Assembly: GCA_012032345.1 (NCBI GenBank)
Contig: JAAUQI010000002.1
Span: 91,347 to 155,346, forward strand
Direction: 5' to 3'
Source of the DNA: Leptolyngbyaceae cyanobacterium RM1_1_2
GTDB taxonomy: Bacteria > Cyanobacteriota > Cyanobacteriia > Phormidesmidales > Phormidesmidaceae
DNA: 64,000 nucleotides
Part shown: positions 7,839-17,187 of the stretch, one piece after another
Layout: the number at the start of each line of letters is the position of its first letter
Position numbering within the stretch: position 1 is the first letter of the stretch
Program-made: the position numbers and the translations under genes
The notes under the pieces: model-generated
What the model saw: the letters and a program-made list of their open reading frames with translations, nothing else
Told to the model about the DNA's origin: nothing
Databases searched by the model: none

Positions 7839-10497
7839 ATGTCTGCTTCTACCCACGAGCTGCCCCACGGTATTCCTGAGCGCTTAGCCAAGCATACCGT
7901 GCGCTACGCTGACCACCGCTCGGTAAACATAGACGATCTCACCCCGATGATGCGTCACTACGTGGAGATCAAAGAGAGCCATCCCCATGCCCTGCTGCTC
8001 TACCGGGTTGGCGACTTTTTTTGAGACTTTTTTTCAAGACGCGATCGCGATCGCCCGTGAGCTAGAGCTAGTGCTGACCAGCAAAGACGCGGGCAAGGCC
8101 ATTGGTCGTGTGCCCTTGGCGGGAATTCCCCACCATGCCCTCGATCGCTACTGCATTCAACTGGTTGAGAAAGGCTTTGCCGTCGCTATCTGCGACCAGG
8201 TAGAAACCCCCGCTCAGGCCCAGGGAGCGCTGGTGAAGCGAGAAGTGACCCGTGTGATCACCCCCGGCACCGTGATTGAAGAGGGGATGCTTAGCGCCCG
8301 TCAAAATAACTTTCTGGCGGCGGTGGTGATTACAGGGCAGCACTGGGGACTGGCCTATGCCGATGTTTCTACTGGGGAGTTTTTGGCGGCCCAGGCCAGC
8401 GACCTCGATCAGCTCAGCCAGGAGCTAATGCGCCTGCAGCCCGCCGAGGTCTTGCTGCCGACAAATGCTCCAGATTTAGGGATGCTGCTGCGTCCGGGGC
8501 AGTCGTCTGAGTCCCTGCTGGACTGTCTGCCCCGTCAGTTTTGCTACACCCTGCGCTCCCAGGCTCCCTTTGTTCACAGCGAGGCTAGGCAGGCTTTGCT
8601 GCAGCGGTTTCGGCTGCGATCGCTAGAAGGACTTGGCTGCAACCATTTGCCGCTAGCGGTACGGGCGGCAGGCGGCCTAGTGGAATATCTCGAAGAAACC
8701 CAAAAAGCGTCTCAGGCTCCGCTACAGCTGCTTTCGACCTATATGCTCTCAGAGTATCTAGTGATTGACTACCAGACGCGGCGCAATTTGGAAATCACCC
8801 AAACCGCCCGTGACGGCACCCTCAGCGGTTCGCTGCTGTGGGCCTTAGATCGCACCGTCACCGCAATGGGCGGCAGAACCCTACGCCGCTGGCTCTTGCA
8901 GCCCCTGCTGCGGCTAGACGGCATTCGCGCCCGCCAGTCTACTATTCAAGAACTGGTAGATGACGGCAACCTGCGGCGGATTTTACAGCAGCTACTCAAG
9001 CAGATTTATGACCTAGAGCGGCTGGCCGGACGCGCCGGATCGGGTACTGCCAACGGGCGTGATCTGGTGGCGCTGGCTGACTCGTTTGCCAAGCTGCCGG
9101 ATCTCGCCGCGATCGCCGCCAATGCTACCTCTGCCTACCTCAAAGCCGTCCAGTTTGTGCCGCCTAAGCTAGAAGTACTGGGGCAAAAGCTGCGATCGCA
9201 CCTAGTGGAAACGCCGCCTTTGTACCTGACGGAAGGCAACCTGATTCGCTCCGGTGTCAATGAGCATCTGGACGAGCTGCGTCAGCAGGTCAAAGCCGAT
9301 CAGCAGTGGATTGCCAATTTAGAAGTGACCGAGCGCGATCGCAGCGGCATTCCCACGCTCAAAGTCGGCTACAACAAAGCCTTTGGCTACTACATCAGCA
9401 TTTCTCGGGCTAAAGCACAGCAGGCCCCTGACGACTACATCCGCAAGCAAACCCTGACCAACGAGGAGCGCTACATCACCCCCGAACTCAAGGAGCGCGA
9501 AAACCGCATTCTCATGACCCGCGAAGCGCTGCACAATTTGGAATACGAGATTTTCGTGCAGCTCCGTCAGGAAGCAGGCCAGCAGGTAGAGCTGATTCGC
9601 CAAGTGGCTCGGGCGGTGGCAGCAGTGGATGTGCTGGCGGGTTTGGCTGAGGTGGCGATCGCCAAAGACTACTGCTGTCCAGAGATGGTAAAGGGGCGAT
9701 CGGTGCTGGTTGAGGCCGGACGCCATCCGGTGGTCGAGCAGATTTTACCGGCTGGCTTTTTCGTGCCCAATTCAACAGCGTTAGGAGAAGAAGAATCGGG
9801 AGAGGCTCCTGATCTAATTATTCTAACGGGGCCTAATGCCAGCGGTAAGAGCTGCTACCTACGGCAGGTGGGGCTGATCCAGCTCATGGCCCAGGTGGGC
9901 AGCTACGTGCCGGCACAGTCGGCAGTACTGGGAATTTGCGATCGCATTTTTACCCGTGTGGGGGCGGTGGATGATCTGGCGACGGGGCAGTCTACGTTTA
10001 TGGTGGAGATGAATGAGACGGCGAATATTCTCAACCACGCCACGGCGCAGTCTCTGGTGCTGCTAGATGAAATTGGTCGGGGAACGGCGACCTTTGACGG
10101 CTTATCGATCGCCTGGGCCGTGGCCGAACACCTCGCCAGCGAAATCCGAGCACGCACCATTTTTGCGACCCACTACCATGAGCTAAATGAGCTAGCCGGA
10201 GTTTTAGCCAACGTGGCTAACTATCAGGTGATGGTCAAAGAACTGCCGGATCAGATTATCTTTTTGCACCGGGTACAGCCCGGCGGGGCCAGTCGCTCCT
10301 ACGGCATTGAGGCCGGACGACTGGCGGGTTTGCCGCCGTCGGTGATTCAGCGGGCACAGCAGGTAATGGGACAAATTGAAAAGCACAGCAAAATTGCCCT
10401 GGGCCTGCGCAAAAGCCATCGGCGGCAGTCAGAAAGCGGTCACTCAGCCTCCACAGTGAATGAAACCCCAACCGAGCAGCTAGATATATTTGGTTGA
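7839..10497 (+). CDS. mutS: DNA mismatch repair protein MutS, frameshifted near the N-terminus
   Basis: MutS recognises base mismatches and small loops and recruits MutL. The N-terminal 61 codons from 7839 end in LLYRVGDFF then TGA. The rest ([11 protein letters not shown]... to EQLDIFG) is open in the next frame. The switch lies in a run of seven T at 8016-8022; six T would give the conserved [16 protein letters not shown] and an 885-residue protein. Domains follow family order: mismatch-binding domain I with the Phe-x-Glu motif at the shift (F-F-E), clamp and lever, then the ATPase with Walker A GPNASGKS and Walker [15 protein letters not shown]. The mismatch-contacting F-x-E sits exactly at the damaged spot. 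The later open frame alone cannot give a normal MutS. Confidence 0.9.
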
Positions 10498-10505
10498 ATC
10501 TAGCT

Positions 10506-10644
10506 CGTAGTGAGCACTTCAGTGCTAAAGCAGATTTTTGCGGTTCTTAGTGAGCACTTCAGCGCTAAAGCACTGACGACCAACCTAATTCTCATAGTTC
10601 GTAGTGAGCGCTTCAGCACTAAAGCACTGACGACCAACCTAATT
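10506..10644. repeat. Three copies of a short palindromic interspersed repeat
   Basis: Copies lie at 10506-10532 (partial), 10546-10590 and 10600-10644. The core reads GTAGTGAGCACTTCAG then YGCTAAAGCA, built around AGCACT-TC-AGTGCT. The last two copies also share the 3' part CACTGACGACCAACCTAATT and are 45 bases each. Related copies in the opposite orientation occur at about 39644-39735. They sit between the convergent ends of mutS and the copper ATPase, a usual site for REP-like elements. Confidence 0.8.
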
Positions 10645-10652
10645 TCTAAGGG

Positions 10653-13071
10653 CTAGTGCCGATGCCAGCGCAGCAGAAGTGAATTAAAGACCACGCTAAC
10701 AGAGCTAAAGGCCATCAGTCCCCCCGCGACAGCCGGACTCAGGCTGATGCCATAAGCAGGCAGCAAAACCCCGGCGGCCAGCGGAATGCCAACTAAATTG
10801 TAGGTAAAGGCCCAGCCCAGATTTTGACGAATTTTGTTAAACGTGGCGCGGCTGAGCCGAATCGCTTCTAGCACGTCGCTGAGGCGATCGCGCATCAGCA
10901 CAATATCGGCAGCTTCCATGGCGGCGTCTGTGCCAGAAGTTAGGGCTATGCCCACGTCTGCTTGAGCCAAGGCCGGAGCATCATTGATGCCATCCCCGAC
11001 AATGGCAACGGTACGTCCTTGGGCCTGTAGCGCCGCGATCGCCTCAACTTTGCCCGCTGGCGTCACCCCCGCCAAAACGCAGTCGGGGGGAATATCTAGC
11101 GCCTGCGCGATCGCCTGCGCTGCGATTGGCTGATCGCCTGTGATTATCTGCACCTGTAGCCCCATCTGATGCAGCTTGGCAACAGTCTCAGCCGCTTCCG
11201 GGCGGAGCTGATCGGCAGCGGCTAGGAGTCCGACTAGCTGACGGGCTAAAGCCACATAGACCACGCTTTTACCCTGCTGGCGTAGCTCACTGGCCTGCTG
11301 CGCCGCCGCCTCTGGGATGGCAATGTGGTGCTGACCTAGCCAGTCGGCACTGCCCAACAAACCTGCTGCGCTGTGGCCTGCCAGCTAACGGTAGCCGCCA
11401 CGCCGCTACCCGCAGCAGTCTGAAAATCAGCCGCCGCGATCGCTCTAGCTCTTGCTTTTGAGCCGCCTGCCCGATGGCAACTGCTAGCGGATGACGGGTA
11501 CCGCTTTCGGCAGCAGCGGCAATTTGCAAAAGCTGAGCCGCAGACAGCTCCGGCAGACAGGGCAGACAGTCAGTTAGCTCAGGCTGCCCTTGGGTCAGGG
11601 TGCCAGTTTTGTCAAATATCAGGGTGTCCAAGCGATGGACAGTCTCTAAAATATCACCTCCGCGAATCAGCAGCCCGCAGTCTGCACCCATGCCGGAGCC
11701 GACTAAAATCGCCGTTGGCGTAGCTAGCCCCAAAGCACAGGGGCAGGCCACCACTAGCACGGCGATCGCCAGCTTCAGGCTGATCAGTAGGTGAGAGGCA
11801 CTGCTTGCGACCATCGGCCCCATTGCCCCATGCCCCATTGCCCCATGCCCTATCGCCGCGTGACCCAAAACGGCTGACATCACCTGCGGCCACAGCGACA
11901 AACCAATGAAATACCAGAACAAGAAAGTCAGCGTTGCCAAAGCCAGAACGCCATAGGTAAAGTAGCCAGAAATCAGATCGGCCAGCCCTTGAATCGGCGC
12001 TTTGCGAGTTTGGGCCGTTTCTACCAGATCGATCATTCGGGCCAGCACCGTATCCCGTCCGGTTTCGCTGACCTGTAGCACAATGGCTCCGGTCTGATTG
12101 AGCGTGCCTGCGATCGCCTTGTCTCCGGGCTGCTTGATGACGGGCAGCGATTCCCCCGTGAGCATCGACTCATCAATAGTGGTCTGCCCCGTTTCCAAAA
12201 TGCCGTCCATGGGGATTCTTTCCCCCGGTAGCACCCGCAGCCAGTCTCCGGCCTGTACCTGCCCCGCCGGAATTTCCAACCCAGCTGGCTCAACCTCGCT
12301 GCCGCCGGGGCGGGCTACTAGACAAGCTACCTGGGGCTGCAAAGCAATCAAGGACTGTAGCGAGTTGGCGGCGCGATAGCGGGCCTGCTGCTCCAGAGTC
12401 CGGCCCAGCAAAATGAAGCTCAGCAGCATCACTGGCTCTTCAAAAAAGCATTCCCAGCCCAGATGAGGCCAGAGCAGAGCAATAACGCTGGTGACATAGG
12501 CGCTGGTAGTGCCCAGTCCCACCAGCGTATTCATGTTGGGGGCACCCCGACGCAGCCCTTGCCAGCCATCTACTAAAAGCGATCGCCCTGGCAGCGCCAG
12601 CGCCAGCGTTGCCAGGGCAGCGTGAAACCAGATGTTGCTCAGCAGAGGAATGATCACATTAAAGTGTCGGAGGTGCCCTAGCGTAGAAAGGGCCAGTAAA
12701 ACACCTGCGATCGCCAACTGCTGAACTTGCTGCCGACTCTCCTGCTGCTTGCGGCTGGCCCACGCCTGGGATCGGCTTGTTTGCGAGGGGTCTGCGCTGC
12801 CGCTGCGAGGCTGAGTGGGAAAGCCAGCCTCGGTAACCTGCTGAGCCAGCGTCTGCGGATTGGTTTGACTCGTCTGAAAGTCTACAGCCGCCATCTCAGT
12901 CACCAGGTTAACGGTGGCTGAAACCACCCCTTCGCACTGCAGCAGCTTTTTCTCAACCACCTGCACGCAGCCAGCACATTTCATGCCGCTGACGTCGAAA
13001 ACTGCCGTTTCGGTTACGGCAGGTGGAGCAGATGCCTGACGGGGAGCTTGAGAATTAATGGTTGAAGTCAC
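10653..13071 (-). CDS. Copper-transporting P1B-type ATPase, two single-base frameshifts
   Basis: A heavy-metal P-type ATPase of the CopA/PacS/CtaA class that pumps Cu(I) across a membrane. An N-terminal HMA domain carries GMKCAGC. Membrane segments follow, then the actuator TGES, the ion-binding VACPCALGLATP, the phosphorylation site FDKTGTLTQG and the hinge GDGINDAPAL. The frame breaks twice in the nucleotide-binding domain: near 11443 (GAGCGATCGC, where GAGGCGATCGC would restore LEAIAAADFQ) and near 11360 (a T lost in GTTTGTTG, restoring QQVLLGSADWL). Adding two bases gives 807 codons and a normal 806-residue protein. A periplasm-facing loop contains a tandem GHGAM repeat. Whether it serves plasma or thylakoid membrane (CtaA versus PacS) cannot be decided here. 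Confidence 0.9.
11817..11846 (-). repeat. 15-bp tandem repeat inside the copper ATPase gene
   Basis: Two exact copies of a 15-base unit (11817-11831 and 11832-11846), then a partial third. On the coding strand each copy encodes GHGAM, giving an extracytoplasmic loop rich in His and Met, both Cu(I) ligands. It lies just before the membrane segment that leads to the CPC motif. Confidence 0.8.
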
Positions 13072-13324
13072 AGACGATAGCGCCAGAGTAAGGGCAGAAG
13101 TAGAGACTCTTTCTATTCTGATTGAAATTTTCTGCTAAGCCTAGTGTTTGAGCAAATTTGATAGTAAAAATGTAGTCAAAGCTAGACGAAGGCAAGATCA
13201 GTACTGGGAAGCTGGCCTGACTGCTCTAAGACTTCAGGTTTCTATCGGTAAAGCGCAGACTGTTAGCTCCGAGTTGATTCTATACAAAACGTGAACAAAT
13301 TCTCTGGGCCATAGAGCAGGTGCC

Positions 13325-13723
13325 ATGATTAAGGCGATAAAATCAGCTTCTAAAATCATGCTCATAGAGCAAAATCACAAAGCTCGTCGGTGGGCAGCCA
13401 TCTGTCATCTAAGCGCGCTGGGAATGCTTCTTTTTCTAATGTTTGGCAACATTCTAGGCCCTTTGACTATCTGGCTGATAAAAAAACGAGAATTTCCCTT
13501 CATCGATCGTCATGGTAAAGAGGCCGTAAACTTTCAAATCTCAATGTCAATCTACACCGTAGCTATAGTTGCTTTTGCGATCGCAAGATTGAGCATTGAA
13601 GCCATGCTGATTCTAGCGGTTCTTTTGATTGTGTTGAATATTATTTTTATAGCGATCGCAGCGTTTAGGGCCAGTCATGGAAAATCTTATCAATATCCTC
13701 TAACCATACCTTTCGTCAGATAA
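13325..13723 (+). CDS. DUF4870 family membrane protein
   Basis: 132 residues with about three to four hydrophobic segments. WAAICHLSALGMLL, PLTIWLIKKREFPFID and the EAVNFQISM motif are typical of the DUF4870/Tic20-like family of small membrane proteins. Function is not established. The start at 13325 has AGG five bases upstream; a second ATG at 13358 would remove 11 polar residues and is also plausible. It stands alone, divergent from the copper ATPase. Confidence 0.75.
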   Translation: MIKAIKSASKIMLIEQNHKARRWAAICHLSALGMLLFLMFGNILGPLTIWLIKKREFPFIDRHGKEAVNFQISMSIYTVAIVAFAIARLSIEAMLILAVLLIVLNIIFIAIAAFRASHGKSYQYPLTIPFVR

Positions 13724-13887
13724 GAGACGGTAGATATAAAAGCCAAGAGTGCTGCTAAATCTCTAGCTATAAAAAACGATTCCCAAAAAATCCTCTCCAG
13801 CGAGCTGAGCTACCTGCTCCTAAGAGGATAGAAAATGAAAATGCTTTCTGTTGGTTAATGTTCTGTTGATGGATATTTACATACTTC

Positions 13888-14052
13888 CTAGAGCTGGTCG
13901 TTGAGGTAGTCGAATTCCATCTCAATGCCACCAATAACGGAGGCTGCTAAGTTATAGACCACAGCCGTAATGACGCCACCGATAAAGCCAACAATGGCAT
14001 AAAAAATGGGGACAATAATAATTGCGCCAATGCCGCCTGCGAGTCCGGCGAA
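13888..14052 (-). pseudogene. C-terminal fragment of a small glycine-rich membrane protein
   Basis: Directly after the CPBP stop codon, the same frame stays open for 54 codons to a TAG at 13888. It reads GLAGGIGAIIIVPIFYAIVG, then GGVITAVVYNLAASVIGGIE and EFDYLNDQL. This resembles the conserved C-terminal half of a small cyanobacterial membrane protein (GxxGGxGAIxxxPxFYAIxGFIxG pattern). There is no ATG, GTG or TTG start, so the N-terminal half is missing. A deletion that joined it to the CPBP gene would explain the arrangement. Family assignment is from memory and tentative. Confidence 0.55.
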
Positions 14053-15581
14053 CTACCTCGCGCTGCCCAATAGCAATAATCCAATCATGGTCGCCCCGTT
14101 CCAAAGGCTGTGCAGCAGCATCGGGGCCAGCAGACTGCGCGATCGCGTGTAGACAAAGCCTAAAATTGCGCCCAGCATCATCAGCGGCAGCACTTCAGAC
14201 AGGCTGAGGTGCGCCGCCGCAAAAATAAAGCTGCTGAGAGCGATCGCGCCCCAAACAGGCATATAGCGAGTCAGCGACGGCAGCAAAAAACCGCGAAACA
14301 GCACTTCTTCAAACAGGGGGGCCGCTACCGAGGCCGTGAGGAAAAACAGCAGCAGCGAAACTTTGTCGCTCTCTTCTAGAACTGTCTGCAGCAAAGGGTT
14401 AGAACCACCTTGACCCTGCCACAGCCGTTGGTTAACCACTGCCACACCAATCATCAGCGGCAGCGCCACCAAATAGCCCCCCAGTCCCCACTTCCACCAG
14501 TTGCCATCCCAGCGAAAGCGAAACCAGCCATCAGGCAGGGGCCGATAGGTACGAAGCGAGGCATAAAGCACCCCAATGCCCACTGCCGCCATCAGCAGGT
14601 AGTAAGACATGGCGTAGAGGGCGCGGCCACGACTGCCCAGCGCTAGAGCATTGATGCCCAGTCCACCCAGCAGCAGCGGCAACAGAATTTGCCCCGTAAA
14701 GAAGAAGCCCACAATCAGCACCTGCCAGATGGTTTCTGCTGTCCAGGGTGTTTCCCAAGTCAGCCCTGAGCTGTGGGCCAAAATTGCTGACTTGCCGCTG
14801 ATAAAGCGCTGAATCACCACAAACAGCAGCAGCGCCGTGCCCAGAAGACAGCCAATAATGGGCACAGTGCCAATCAGGGCTAGCTTAACGATCGTTTTTT
14901 GAGCCACGACCTGTTCAATACTCTGTAGCTGGTTTAAATCTGCGGGGCGCTCCTCTAACGTGTAGAGGCGGCTGAGCGCCCGATAGCGAAACCAGCCGTC
15001 TAGATTTTCCTGCAGCAGTGGTTCAGCAGTCGGTTTGATTGCAGGTGGCTGCTGCCACAGCGCCGCCAGCACGTCGGCGGTTTTCCCCAGGGATCCGCTG
15101 GTGGTGGTAAGGTCTTGCCAGGTGCGATCGCGGCTTTAGTATCGCCCGATTCAGCATGGAGTAAACCCAAGCGCAAATCGAGCTGCTGAATCAGGCGGGC
15201 CTGCTGGTCAGCAGCAGCCTGCAGCCGGGTGGGACGGCTTTCGCTAGCGTTGGCAAAGTCGCTGGGCAAAAGCTCAGAGATTTTTGATTCGGACTGGGAA
15301 AGATTGTTTTGAGCTTCTGCTTTAACAGCGCTGTACTGCTTAATAGTTGCCTGGACTGGCTCTTTGCCCAAAAGCGCCTGCTGCAGCCGCTGCACGTCGG
15401 CAGGGGCAACGCCCATGTCTTCTCCTTGCCATTCAGTCGCCTGTAGCAGCAGATCGGTCTGATAGAGCTGCAGTCGCGTGGTCACTTGGGGTTCACTGAG
15501 GCTATTGAGCAGAGAAGAGGCAATGGCGATCGCCACTACCGCCGTCATCAGGATCAGCCCGATCCGCTTAATCAAAGTCAT
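14053..15581 (-). CDS. CPBP family intramembrane glutamic endopeptidase, frameshifted
   Basis: The N-terminal part (from ATG 15581) has one signal-anchor helix and a Gln-rich, likely extracytoplasmic region. The C-terminal part has about eight hydrophobic segments and the CPBP/Abi motifs: PLFEEVLFRGFLLP (EExxxR), FAAAHL (FxxxH), and HSLWNGAT (HxxxN). The two frames join near 15141, just after GCGATCGC. One missing base there restores AAIAxWQDLTTTSG and a 509-residue protein. CPBP enzymes are CAAX-prenyl-protease/bacteriocin-processing relatives; the cyanobacterial substrate is unknown. The gene abuts a membrane-protein fragment at its 3' end. Confidence 0.85.
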
Positions 15582-15813
15582 GGCCCTTCTAAACCCCTTT
15601 AAACCCTTGATAACACTGCGCTAACAGTCTGTTTTACTAGGCATTATGACACTGTTTTTCGCTGGGCCAGAGATTAGCCAGAGATCAGCCAGAGATTAAC
15701 TAGAGATCTGACTCTCCTGCCCCAAGCCTCCGCCGAATTAATAGCCAAGCAGCAGGGCAAGCCCCCACATCACGGTAGAATTTTGACGGCTGAGTAAGCA
15801 AGAGGATAGACCC

Positions 15814-17181
15814 CTGAAAACCCGCGTCGTTCTTGTCCGTCATGGTCAGAGTACCTACAACGCCCAGAGACTGATTCAGGGCCACTGCGACCAGTCTCCC
15901 CTGACCGAACTGGGCGAACAGCAGGCCCGTAAAGTAGGAGCGGCTCTGCTAGGAATTCCCTTTGAGACAGTCTATGCCAGTCCGCTGCAGCGAGCCAGCA
16001 GAACGGCAGCGCTGATTGTGGAGGTGCTGCGATCGCAAATTGCTGAGATTCCCGACCCGGTCTTAGACGCCGACCTGCGAGAAATTAGCCTGCCCCTGTG
16101 GGAGGGCGTCTCTTTTGCCGAAGCTGAAGCCCAGTATCCGGCTGAGTTTGCTGCCTGGAGATCCCAGCCAGCGGACTTTAAGATGCGCATTACCAACGAC
16201 GCTGGGCTGGAGTCAGACTTTTACCCAGTGCGATCGCTGTTTGATCAGGCCCGACGCTTTTGGCAGTTCCTGCTCGATCAGCATCGCGGTCAGACGATTT
16301 TGCTGGTGGCCCACAGCGCCATCAACCGCGCCCTGATTGGCACCGCTCTAGACCTGGGGCCAGAGCAACAAAACAGTCTTCATCAGGCCAACTGCGGCAT
16401 CAGTATTCTCAATTTTTCCGGTACTTGGGGCGACCCGGTGCAGCTAGAGGCAATGAATATCACCAGCCACATGGGTGAAATGCTGCCTGTTATGCGATCG
16501 CGGCACAGAGGCCCCCGGCTGCTGCTGGTGCGGCACGGCGAAACCGAGTGGAACCGCCAAAAGCGCTTCCAGGGCCAGATTGACGTTCCGCTCAACGAGA
16601 ACGGTCACGGTCAGGCTCAAAAGGTCGCTGAGCTGCTCAAACCCGTCAAAATTGACGCCGCCGTTAGCAGCCCGCTGCTGCGCCCCCAAGAAACCGCCGC
16701 CGCCATTCTCAAGCACCATCCCCAAATCACGCTGAAGTTTGAAGACAGGCTGAAAGAAATTGGCCACGGCGACTGGGAAGGCAAGCTTGAAGCTGAAATT
16801 GAAGCGGGCTATCCCGGCCTGCTAAATCAGTGGCAAGACGCGCCCGCAACGGTGCAGATGCCGGGAGATGGGGGCGAAAACCTGGCCCAGGTCTGGCAAA
16901 GGGCGATCGCAGGCTGGCAAAAAATTGTGGCTGACTACAGCGACACGCCAGCGCCAGTAACCGTGATGGTTTCAGCCCATGACGCGGTGAATAAAGCGAT
17001 TCTGTGTCATGTGGTGGGGCTTGGCCCAGAGCATTTTTGGTGCTTCAAGCAGGGCAACGGCGCGCTCAGCGTGATTGACTACCCAGACGGCGTCAACAGT
17101 CCCCCTGTTCTCAGCGCTGCTAACATCACCACTCACCTCTCTGAGAGCATCTTCGACCAAACCGCAGCCGGAGCGCTCTAG
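15814..17181 (+). CDS. Tandem-domain histidine phosphatase family protein with an apparent CTG start
   Basis: Two phosphoglycerate-mutase-like domains in one chain of about 455 residues. Each has the phospho-His motif (LVRHGQSTYN near residue 8; LLVRHGETEWNRQ around 237) and a second His (VAHSAINRAL; SAHDAVNKAI). Two-domain cyanobacterial proteins of this type include metal-independent phosphoserine phosphatases (Slr1124 group), so a role in serine synthesis is plausible but unproven. The first domain begins KTRVVLVRHGQ with CTG in place of the expected ATG. An AGAGGAT ribosome-binding sequence lies correctly upstream, and no ATG, GTG or TTG occurs after the in-frame TGA at 15784. The GTG at 16018 would remove the first catalytic motif. 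It precedes the dihydroorotase-like gene by 6 bases. Confidence 0.85.
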   Translation: MKTRVVLVRHGQSTYNAQRLIQGHCDQSPLTELGEQQARKVGAALLGIPFETVYASPLQRASRTAALIVEVLRSQIAEIPDPVLDADLREISLPLWEGVSFAEAEAQYPAEFAAWRSQPADFKMRITNDAGLESDFYPVRSLFDQARRFWQFLLDQHRGQTILLVAHSAINRALIGTALDLGPEQQNSLHQANCGISILNFSGTWGDPVQLEAMNITSHMGEMLPVMRSRHRGPRLLLVRHGETEWNRQKRFQGQIDVPLNENGHGQAQKVAELLKPVKIDAAVSSPLLRPQETAAAILKHHPQITLKFEDRLKEIGHGDWEGKLEAEIEAGYPGLLNQWQDAPATVQMPGDGGENLAQVWQRAIAGWQKIVADYSDTPAPVTVMVSAHDAVNKAILCHVVGLGPEHFWCFKQGNGALSVIDYPDGVNSPPVLSAANITTHLSESIFDQTAAGAL

Positions 17182-17187
17182 GCTGCT

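Noticed and set aside
7839..8024. Programmed ribosomal frameshift or a separate short gene at mutS
   Set aside because: MutS has no known programmed shift, no stimulatory structure is evident, and the short frame is simply the MutS N-terminus.
10506..10644. Possible CRISPR-like array
   Set aside because: Only three imperfect units, spacers of about 9-13 bases, palindromic units also found at 39.7 kb, and no cas genes.
16444..16767. 107-codon antisense ORF inside the histidine phosphatase gene
   Set aside because: Shadow of a GC-rich coding frame; the sense strand is clearly the real gene.
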